From JAHFUI01 sp041485905 (GTDB lineage Bacteria > Acidobacteriota > Vicinamibacteria > Vicinamibacterales > CAVVIG01), in the NCBI GenBank assembly GCA_041485905.1, contig JBGPKK010000052.1, positions 1 through 26,948 on the forward strand: 26,948 bases of DNA, read 5' to 3'. Positions within the stretch are counted from its first letter, which is position 1. Each line of letters starts with the position of its first letter. The notes under the pieces were generated by a model. The model did not search any database. It was not told the origin of the DNA and saw only the letters and a program-made list of their open reading frames with translations. A program made the position numbers and the translations under genes. This document shows positions 7,784 to 15,600 of the stretch, piece after piece.

Positions 7784-8260
7784 TTACCTTACCGAGCACA
7801 CCATCCACGCGACCGCGGCGCCGAGCGGCACGCCGCTCATCGCGCGAATCCAGTTGCCGGGCGTCTGCCCTGTCGTCCACTCGTACACCAGCGTGACGGC
7901 CGTCGGAACGGCAGAGACGAGGAGAATACGTCTCAGGTCTGAAGTCTCAAGTCTGCGGGTTTTGAGAGGTGAGGCGTGAGACGTGACACTTCTGGCTATC
8001 ACTGCCACTGCCGTGATCGCCGCACCGGCGTAAATGCCGGTGCACCGGGCGCAGACCGGCATCTGCGTGCCGAGCAGATGAAAGGACCGCTCCGGACGTT
8101 GATGACAGATCAGGCTGCCGGCCGCATACAACACGAGTGCGAATGCGTAGCCCACATTGGTCGCCTGCGAGCTCGGGACGGTCGCAGCGATTGTCGCCAG
8201 CGGCAACGCCATCGCCCACACGACTGAGGCACCAAGAAATGCCCATCGGAGTTTCGTCAT
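7784..8260 (-). CDS. DUF2085 family membrane protein
   Basis: A 158-residue membrane protein with the DUF2085 signature CHQRPERSFHLLGTQMPVCA followed by RCTGIYAGA (about residues 54-82). The clustered Cys/His residues suggest metal or haem binding, but the family function is not known. I chose the ATG at 8258-8260 (MTKLRWAFLG), which places a membrane helix at the N-terminus; the upstream open frame is charged and low in hydrophobicity. Residues ~93-111 are encoded by a palindromic repeat inserted in frame. The gene heads the minus-strand run and is divergent from the plus-strand gene at 8300. Confidence 0.8.
   Translation of the reverse strand: MTKLRWAFLGASVVWAMALPLATIAATVPSSQATNVGYAFALVLYAAGSLICHQRPERSFHLLGTQMPVCARCTGIYAGAAITAVAVIARSVTSHASPLKTRRLETSDLRRILLVSAVPTAVTLVYEWTTGQTPGNWIRAMSGVPLGAAVAWMVCSVR
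7929..7983. repeat. Palindromic repeat inside the DUF2085 gene
   Basis: The left arm CGTCTCAGGTCTGAAG (from 7929) and right arm ending GAGGCGTGAGACG (to 7983) are imperfect inverse complements, 17 of 22 positions matching, with perfect ends CGTCTCA/TGAGACG and inner TCTCAA/TTGAGA. It is read in frame as a hydrophilic loop rich in Ser, Thr and Arg. Confidence 0.6.
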
Positions 8261-8284
8261 GAATCTCGTCAAATGACCAGATGC

Positions 8285-8290
8285 TACACT
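8285..8290 (+). promoter_or_regulatory. Candidate -10 box placed for a leaderless transcript
   Basis: TACACT ends 9 bp before the ATG at 8300. A start about 7 bases after a -10 box would put the first transcribed base at or next to the ATG, giving a leaderless or nearly leaderless mRNA. No Shine-Dalgarno sequence is present. No convincing -35 box is visible. Confidence 0.4.
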
Positions 8291-8299
8291 CACCGCCCA

Positions 8300-10648
8300 A
8301 TGTCTCGTCGCGATCTGATGGCCGTCGCGCTCGTCTCGGCCACGCTGCTGATGACCGAGCTGGCGCTGACGCGTATCTTCTCGGTCGTGATGTATTACCA
8401 CTTCGCGTTCCTGGCGATTTCGATTGCGCTCTTCGGCCTGAGCGCGAGCGGCGTCTTCGCGTACGTCGCGCGGCGATGGCTCGACCGGTATCCGTCGTCC
8501 GTGCTGCTGGCGCGTCAGTCGGCGATCTACGCCGCATGCACGATCGTCGCGTTGTTCGTGCTGGTCCGGCTGCGGGTGGGCCTCAATTACTCGCCGCGAA
8601 ACCTCGAGCTGATGCTGATCATCTACGCCCTGGCCGCGCTGCCGTTCTTCGCCGGCGGCCTCGTCATCACGCTCGCGATCTCGCGCTTTTCATCACGGAT
8701 CAACGCCGTGTACGCCGCCGACCTGACCGGCGCCGCCGCCGGATGCCTCGTGCTGATCCCATTGCTCAATCAACTCGGCGCGCCCGGCGTCGTCCTCGCG
8801 GCCGCCGCGCTGGCGTTGATCGGCGCGGTGTTGTTCGCGCCGCCCGCCAGCCGCAAGCGCTTTGCCGCCGTGAGCGCGATGGCGATGACCGCGCTCGTCG
8901 CGGGTCAACTGTCCGGCGTCGCGTCCTTCGACGTGACCGACACCAAAGGTCACGCCACCGATCGTGTCCTCTTCAGTAAATGGAATTCCTTTTCTCGCAT
9001 CGGCGTGTACGAGCGCACGCACGGCGACTGGTCGCTGAGCGACAGATACACAGGTCCGCTGCCCGACACGCGGTACATGGACATCGACTCCGCCGCCTCC
9101 ACGCCGATTCTGCACGTCGCGCCCGACCTCGCCAACGTGCAGTACCTCCGATACGAGCTCACAGCGCTGGCGTATCACCTCAAACCTCCAGGTTTCACGG
9201 CCCTGGTCATCGGTCCCGGCGGAGGACGCGATCTCGTGTCCGCGCTTGTCTTCGGCGCGCGCCACATCGACGGCGTCGAGATCAATCCGATCATCGCCGA
9301 CGACGTGATGCGCGATCGCTTCCACGAGTATTCCGGCGGCATCTACACGCACCCTCGCGTCCACATCGTCATCGACGATGGCCGGAGCTTCGTGCGACGG
9401 ACGCCGGATCGCTACGATGTGATTCAAGCCTCGCTGGTCGACACGTGGGCGGCCACGGCCGCTGGGGCGTACACGCTCACTGAAAACACGCTGTACACAG
9501 TCGAGGCGTTCAACGATTACCTGGACCACTTGACCGATGGCGGCGTTCTCTCGATTACGCGGTGGGTCCTCGACGGCTTGCGCCTGATCTCGCTCGCCCA
9601 GGCGGCCTGCGAATCGCGGGGATGGGACGCCCGGTCGCGGCTTGCCATCGTTCAACACGGTCGCGTGGCGACGTTTCTGTTGAAGAAGACGCCGTTCAGC
9701 GCAGCCGAGCTCGCGCTGCTGCAGAGCGAATCGGACCGGCTCGGGTTCCGCGTGTTGTATGCCCCCGAAGTCGGGGGATGGAGGCCGGCGCTGGCAACCG
9801 ACGCGAAGGTCGACGGCGTGAACACCGGCGTGTACGCAAGTCTGATTCGGACGACGAACCGCGAGCAGTTCTTCGCCGACTACAGGGATGATGTCAGGCC
9901 GACGACCGACGACCGGCCATTCTACTTTCACACCACGAAGCTGAAGGATCAGTTTCAGGTCGCCTTCGGGCGTTCGATGCTGTTCGGAAACGGACTGAGC
10001 GCGCTGTTGACGCTGATGGGGATCTCGGCGGCGCTCGTCGTGCTGTTCGTCGTGGCGCCGCTGGCCATCGCAAGCGGCCCCCTTCCACGCGCCTGGTTCG
10101 GGTGGCTGACGTACTTTGGCGCGCTGGGGGCCGGCTTCATGTTGATCGAGGTGTCCGTGCTGCAGCGATTCGTGCTGCTGCTCGGCCATCCGGTGTACTC
10201 GCTCACGGTGACACTGTTCTCGCTGCTGCTTGGCACAGGCATCGGTGCGGCGGGAAGCCGTCGCATAACGGACGAGGCGCTCGGCCGATCGGCCGCAGTG
10301 GCCCTCCTGCTCGTGGCCGCGGTAGGCATGTTGATCCTCGCGGCGGTGACGCCGATCATCGCATGGGCCATTCCATTTGCGCGCGCCGCGCGGATTGCCA
10401 TCGCGGTCGGTCTCCTCGTCCCCATCGGGATGCTCCTGGGAATTCCGATGCCGACCGGGCTTCGGCTGCTGCGGAGCCGCGCGCCCGAGATGGTCACGTG
10501 GGCCTGGGGCATCAACGGGGCGCTGTCGGTGCTCGGGGCCACCCTCGCCATCTTCATCGCCATGAACTGGGGTTTCCAGACAACGCTTCTGACTGCCTCA
10601 GCCACGTATCTCCTTGGTTTCGTGGCGTTAAGGGCCACGCTCCGCTAG
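8300..10648 (+). CDS. Multi-spanning membrane protein with spermidine-synthase-like domain
   Basis: A 782-residue protein. About five membrane helices occupy residues ~5-180, including TELALTRIFSVVMYYHFAFL. A soluble Rossmann-type domain follows, with the methyltransferase/aminopropyltransferase nucleotide loop GPGGGRD (305-311), acidic E327 in VEINP, and IDDGRSF (D359/D360). C-terminal helices span residues ~565-780. This layout matches membrane-fused spermidine synthase-like proteins. Whether it makes a polyamine is unknown, because such fusions often lack the amine-binding residues. I chose ATG 8300 (MSRRDLMAVAL) over 8273, as the former follows the -10 box and gives a compact N-terminus. 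It stands alone, divergent from DUF2085. Confidence 0.8.
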   Translation: MSRRDLMAVALVSATLLMTELALTRIFSVVMYYHFAFLAISIALFGLSASGVFAYVARRWLDRYPSSVLLARQSAIYAACTIVALFVLVRLRVGLNYSPRNLELMLIIYALAALPFFAGGLVITLAISRFSSRINAVYAADLTGAAAGCLVLIPLLNQLGAPGVVLAAAALALIGAVLFAPPASRKRFAAVSAMAMTALVAGQLSGVASFDVTDTKGHATDRVLFSKWNSFSRIGVYERTHGDWSLSDRYTGPLPDTRYMDIDSAASTPILHVAPDLANVQYLRYELTALAYHLKPPGFTALVIGPGGGRDLVSALVFGARHIDGVEINPIIADDVMRDRFHEYSGGIYTHPRVHIVIDDGRSFVRRTPDRYDVIQASLVDTWAATAAGAYTLTENTLYTVEAFNDYLDHLTDGGVLSITRWVLDGLRLISLAQAACESRGWDARSRLAIVQHGRVATFLLKKTPFSAAELALLQSESDRLGFRVLYAPEVGGWRPALATDAKVDGVNTGVYASLIRTTNREQFFADYRDDVRPTTDDRPFYFHTTKLKDQFQVAFGRSMLFGNGLSALLTLMGISAALVVLFVVAPLAIASGPLPRAWFGWLTYFGALGAGFMLIEVSVLQRFVLLLGHPVYSLTVTLFSLLLGTGIGAAGSRRITDEALGRSAAVALLLVAAVGMLILAAVTPIIAWAIPFARAARIAIAVGLLVPIGMLLGIPMPTGLRLLRSRAPEMVTWAWGINGALSVLGATLAIFIAMNWGFQTTLLTASATYLLGFVALRATLR

Positions 10649-10703
10649 GCCTCCGTCACTGTGCCAAAAATCAGAACATCGTTCTCATATCTAGCCATGT
10701 TGA

Positions 10704-10722
10704 TATACTGAACACTGTTCAG
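10704..10722 (+). promoter_or_regulatory. Operator palindrome overlapping the efflux-operon -10 box
   Basis: CTGAACACTGTTCAG (10708-10722) is a perfect 15-bp palindrome around a central C. Its left end overlaps TATACT (10704-10709), a good -10 box. It lies 14 bp before the tetR ATG. Palindromes containing TGAACA-N-TGTTCA are common upstream of TetR-controlled RND pumps, so autorepression of the whole operon is likely. Confidence 0.75.
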
Positions 10723-10736
10723 ATATAGTGAAGAGT

Positions 10737-11414
10737 ATGGGCATCAAAGAACGACAGGAACGCGACCGCGAAGCGGTGCGCCGCAGCATCCTCGACGCCG
10801 CGCGCGAGCTGTTCGTCAGCGAGGGCTATCAGAACGTCTCGATCCGTAAAATCGCCGAACGTATCGAGTACAGCCCGGCCGCCATCTACGGCTACTTCCC
10901 CAGCAAAGACGACATCTTCTTCGCGCTCGCCGAAGAAGGATTCCGGCTGCTGGGGAACCCGACCGATGCCGCCACACTCGGGACGGTCGAGCCGCTGGAT
11001 CGGATCCGCGCGATCTTCTGGGGCCTCTACGCTTTCAGCCGCCAGCATCCGCAGTACTTCGCGTTGATGTTCGTCGATCGCGCCGTGCCGCGGATCACTC
11101 GTGAATACGAGCGTTTCACGTTCGTCCAAGACATGAAACGCCACATCGTCGCGCAGATTCAGGCGTGCATCGATGCCGGGAGCCTTCCGGCCGCGCTCGA
11201 TCCAACGGTCGCGTGCCGGCTGCTGACCATGGCGGTCCTTGGAGCCGCGATGACGCGGTTATCGGATCGGCTCAGCCGCGCCGAAAACGCCGACGAGCTC
11301 GCGCGCGACGTGCTGAATGTCATGCTCGCCGGTCTGCAGTGTGGACCTCCGCTGCAGTCGACCGTCGTCGAGTGCCCGATTGACGATGTGGCGTCGCACG
11401 CCAGGGTTTCCTGA
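10737..11414 (+). CDS. TetR/AcrR family transcriptional regulator of the efflux operon
   Basis: A 225-residue repressor. The N-terminal helix-turn-helix covers VSIRKIAERIEYSPAAIYGY followed by FPSKDDIF, the textbook TetR DNA-binding domain. The C-terminal ligand-binding region is helical, as in the family. The open frame begins at a GTG (10728); the ATG at 10737 (MGIKERQERDREAV) is preferred. It is the first gene of an operon with the membrane-fusion protein and the RND/TolC gene and sits just behind the palindromic operator. The stop overlaps a possible upstream ATG of the next gene. The ligand cannot be read from the sequence. Confidence 0.93.
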   Translation: MGIKERQERDREAVRRSILDAARELFVSEGYQNVSIRKIAERIEYSPAAIYGYFPSKDDIFFALAEEGFRLLGNPTDAATLGTVEPLDRIRAIFWGLYAFSRQHPQYFALMFVDRAVPRITREYERFTFVQDMKRHIVAQIQACIDAGSLPAALDPTVACRLLTMAVLGAAMTRLSDRLSRAENADELARDVLNVMLAGLQCGPPLQSTVVECPIDDVASHARVS

Positions 11415-11415
11415 T

Positions 11416-11421
11416 GAGGAG
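11416..11421 (+). promoter_or_regulatory. Shine-Dalgarno site that decides the MFP start
   Basis: GAGGAG lies 7 bp before the ATG at 11429. The competing ATG at 11414 overlaps the tetR stop and lies ahead of this site, so the downstream ATG is the better start. Confidence 0.75.
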
Positions 11422-11428
11422 TCGTCTG

Positions 11429-12628
11429 ATGAATCGTGTGGCCATGGTGCGTTTGACCGCCGGGGCCCTGCTCGGCAGCGCCGTCCTGACGGGCGCCTGC
11501 AGCGCGGCTGACGGCAAAGCCAAGGATCGCGACGCGTCCGCGCCGATCCGCGTCTCCGTCACTCCCATCGCCGCCACTGAGCAGCCGATCGCGCGCTTCA
11601 TCCGCGTGACCGGTACGTTGATGGCCGAGGAACAGGCCGACGTCGCGGCCGAGACCGCGGGCCGGGTGGTTGCCACGCCCATCGAGCGCGGCACCGCCAT
11701 CCGACAGGACGCGGAGCTCGTTCGGCTGTCGGCAACGGAAACCGAAGCGCAGGTCAGAGAAGCCGAAGCCAACGCCGCACAGATCGAGGCACGGCTCGGG
11801 CTGACTACGGATCACCCGTTCGATGTCACCACCGTACCCGAAGTGCAGAACGCCAGGGCTTCCTACGATCTGGCGCAGAGCGAATTCGCACGGATCCGCG
11901 CGCTGCTCGATCAACGCGTGGTATCGCAGTCCGAGTTCGACCAGCGCCGGACGCAGGTCGAGGCCACGCGGCAGCAGTACGAGGCGGCCAGGAACGGCGC
12001 GACGCAGCAGTACCAGTCGCTCCAGGCGGCTCGCGCGCGCGTCTCGATGGCGCGCAAGGCGCTGGCCGACACCGTCGTGCGCTCGCCGTTCAGCGGCCTC
12101 GTGGCCGAACGACTGGTATCGGTCGGTGACTACGTCACCCGCGGCACCAAGGTCGCCATCGTCGTCCGAATCAATCCGCTGCGGGCGCAGCTGACTGTGC
12201 CCGAGCAGTTCATCTCGGCCGTCGCGGTCGGCCAGCCGATCACGTTCGAGGTGGACGCGTATGCCGGCCGCCAGTTCGCGGGGAAGGTTCGCTATGTGTC
12301 ACCGACGCTTCATGCCGATCAGCGGGCGTTGACGGTCGAAGCGGTCGTGCCGAATCCCGGCAATGAGCTGAAGCCCGGCCTGTTCGCGACCGCTCGCATG
12401 CAGCAGTTGAAGCCGACGCCCGCGATCCTCGTGCCGGCAGCGGCCGTCCGGACCACTGCGGGGACGAGCCGCGTCTTCGCGCTCACCGGCGACCACGTCG
12501 AAGAACGGGTCGTGACCGTCGGGCAGACGGTCGATGCGCTCCTCGAAATCACGAATGGATTGAAGGCCGGCGAGCGCGTCGCGACGACGAACCTGTCGCA
12601 ACTCGCGGACGGGACAAAGGTGGAATAG
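11429..12628 (+). CDS. RND efflux membrane-fusion lipoprotein
   Basis: A 399-residue periplasmic adaptor of an RND tripartite pump. The signal peptide ends in a lipobox-like VLTGAC with the lipidated cysteine at residue 24. The barrel-sandwich half-motif IRVTGTLMAEEQADVAAETA, an alpha hairpin rich in Gln/Ala/Glu, the second lipoyl half (VVRSPFSGLVAERLVSVGDY), and the beta-barrel and membrane-proximal domains follow in family order. The start is fixed by GAGGAG upstream. It is only 2 bp from the pump gene, so the two are co-translated. It connects the inner-membrane RND part to the TolC part, both encoded by the next reading frame. Confidence 0.94.
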   Translation: MNRVAMVRLTAGALLGSAVLTGACSAADGKAKDRDASAPIRVSVTPIAATEQPIARFIRVTGTLMAEEQADVAAETAGRVVATPIERGTAIRQDAELVRLSATETEAQVREAEANAAQIEARLGLTTDHPFDVTTVPEVQNARASYDLAQSEFARIRALLDQRVVSQSEFDQRRTQVEATRQQYEAARNGATQQYQSLQAARARVSMARKALADTVVRSPFSGLVAERLVSVGDYVTRGTKVAIVVRINPLRAQLTVPEQFISAVAVGQPITFEVDAYAGRQFAGKVRYVSPTLHADQRALTVEAVVPNPGNELKPGLFATARMQQLKPTPAILVPAAAVRTTAGTSRVFALTGDHVEERVVTVGQTVDALLEITNGLKAGERVATTNLSQLADGTKVE

Positions 12629-12630
12629 CC

Positions 12631-15600
12631 ATGCAGTGGCTCGCAGCTCTCTGCGTCAAACGGCCGGTCTTCGCGACCGTGCTCATCCTGTCGCTGACGG
12701 TGATCGGCGCATTCTCATTCACGCGTCTCGGCGTCGATCGGTTCCCGAAGATCGACTTCCCGACCGTCCTGGTCACGACGGTGCAGCCCGGCGCGGCGCC
12801 GGAACAGATTGAAACCGAGATCACCGACAAGATCGAGGAAGCCGTCAACACCATCAGCGGGATCGACGAGCTGCGGTCGGTCTCGTCCGAGGGCGTGTCG
12901 CAGGTCATCATCAGCTTTTTGCTGAGTAAGGACACCAACGTCGCCGCACAGGAGGTGCGCGACAAGGTGAATGGTGCCCTGCCGCGACTGCCACGAACGA
13001 TTCAGCAGCCCCGTGTCGACCGATTGGACCCGGACGCGGCCCCGGTCGTGAGCATCGCGATCAGCGCGAACCGGCCGATACGCGACATCACGGAATACGC
13101 CGACAAAGTGCTCCGCCGTCAACTCGAGAGCGTCGGCGGGGTCGGACAGGTGTTCGTGCTGGGCGGCCGGCGGCGCCAAGTCAACGTCTGGCTGAACTCC
13201 GATCGACTCCGCGCACACAACCTGACGGTGACCGACGTCGCGCGCGCCGTGCAGGGTCAGAACGTCGAGATTCCTGGTGGCCGCGTTGATCAAGGCCCTC
13301 AATCGCTCACGCTCAGAACCCGGGGACGCGTTCAGAGCATCGCTGAGTTCAACGACCTCGTCATCCGCGAGAAGGATGGCCACCCCATCCGGATGGGTGA
13401 CGTCGCGGTCGTCGAGGACGGAGAAGCGGACGTTGACACCGTCGCCAACATCAACGGCAAGGGCACGGTGCTCCTGAATGTCCGGCGACAGTCGGGCACG
13501 AATGCGGTCGAGGTCGTGAACGCCGTCAAGGAACGTCTCGAGGAACTGAGACCGAATCTGCCGGCCGGCCACGATGTCCGCATCGTCCGCGATCAATCGG
13601 AGTTCATCGAGGCGTCGATCCATAACGTCGAAGAACATCTGATCGTCGGCTCGATTCTCGCAGCGATCGTCGTGCTGGTGTTCCTGGGAAACTTCAGATC
13701 CACCATCATTGCCGCGATCGCGATCCCGACCTCGATCATCGCCACGTTCGGCCTCATGTGGTTCCGGGGCTTCACGCTCAACATGCTGACGATGCTCGCC
13801 CTGACGCTCGCCGTGGGCATCGTCATCGACGACGCCATCGTCGTGCTCGAGAACATCTACCGGTTCGTCGAAGAAAAGGGCATGGACCCGTTTCAGGCAG
13901 CGGTCGAGGCGACGGAGGAGATCGGCCTCGCCGTTCTGGCGACGACCCTCTCGCTCGTGGCGATCTTCGTTCCCGTCGCGTTCATGGGCGGCATCGTGGG
14001 CCGCTTCATGGAGAGCTTCGGCCTGACGATGGCGTTTGCCGTCATGGTGTCGCTGCTGGTCAGCTTCACGCTCACGCCGATGCTCTCGGCCCGATGGCTG
14101 AAGGTGCGACCGCACGGCCAGGACCGGCATTCGTCGAAGAACTCGAAGGTGTTTCACGCGGTCGACGTGTTCTACACGCGGCTGCTCGAATGGTCGATGG
14201 CGCACCGGGCGATTGTGGCCGGCCTGGCGGTGCTCGTGCTGATCTCCAGCGTGCCGCTGTTCATGATCGCGAACAAGAACTTCCTGGCGCTGGACGACCA
14301 GTCCGAGTTCGAAATCAACGTGCGGGCGTCTGAAGGCACGAGCCTGGAATCGACGGAGGTCGTTGCGAACCGCGTGGCGAGCGCCGTCAGGACGCAGCTG
14401 CCCGAAGTCGCCTACACCCTTGTCACCGTCTCGGGCGACGCAGGCGGCACCCGCAACCTCTCCAGTATTTACGTTCGACTCAAGCCGATCGAAGAACGCA
14501 CGCGCGAGCAGTTCGAGATCATGAGTCTCGTGCGTTCCGAGATCCTCCCGCCGTTGACGAAGAACCTGCGGACGTCGGTGCAGCAGATCGCGAACATCGG
14601 TGGCAGCGGCGCACAGAATGCGGACGTGCAGTTCGTCGTCAACGGCCCGGATTTGAAGAAGCTCGAACAGATCAGCCGGCAACTCGTCGAGCGCGTCAAG
14701 TCGCTGCCTGGAGTCGTCGATCTCGATACCTCGCTGAACGTCGGCAAGCCGGAGCTGTCGATGCAGATCGATCGGGCGAAGGCGGCCGACCTCGGCGTGC
14801 AGACGGGAGACGCCGCGGAGGCGCTGCGACTGCTGGTCGGCGGCGATCAGGTGACCACGTACAACGAAGGTGGCGAGCAGTACGAAGTGCACTTGCGCGC
14901 GCGCGCGGAGAATCGCACGACCGAGGCCGCCATCGCGTCATTGACGGTCCCGTCCTCGAAGCTGGGAAGCGTGTCGCTCGACAACGTGGCGACCTTCGCG
15001 CCGGGCACCGCACCGACCGAGATCAGCCGCGTCGCGCGCCAGCGCCAGGTGACAATCTTCTGCAACCTGCTGCCGTCGGCGTCGCAGGCGGCGGTCCAGA
15101 ACGCGCTCCTTGCCGAGTTCGGGAAGGTCCAGGTCGGCGGCGACTATCGGGGCGCGCTCGCCGGACGGTCGAAGGAGCTCGGACGCGCGGGACAGAACTT
15201 CGTCCTCGCCTTCCTGATGTCCGTGGTGTTCATGTATCTGATTCTGGCGGCCCAGTTCGAGTCATGGCTGCACCCCATCACCATCTTGCTCTCGCTGCCC
15301 CTGACGCTGCCGTTCGCGCTGCTGTCGATCATCGTCTTCGGACAGTCGCTGAATATCCTGTCCGCGCTCGGACTGCTCGTCCTGTTCGGCGTCGTGAAGA
15401 AGAACTCGATCCTGCAGATCGACCACGCGAACCAGCTCAAGGCGCGCGGCCTGACGACCCACGAGGCGATCGTGCAGGCCAGCCGTGACCGGTTGCGCCC
15501 GATTCTGATGACGACGCTCGCATTCGTCGCCGGAATGCTCCCGCTCATCGTCTCCAGGGGCATCGGCTCGGGCACCAACCACGCGATCGGGTTCGTGGTG

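Noticed and set aside
12715..14892. 725-codon open frame opposite the RND gene
   Set aside because: Composition (His, Arg, Asp, Glu runs) is typical of an antisense shadow, and the RND frame is certain.
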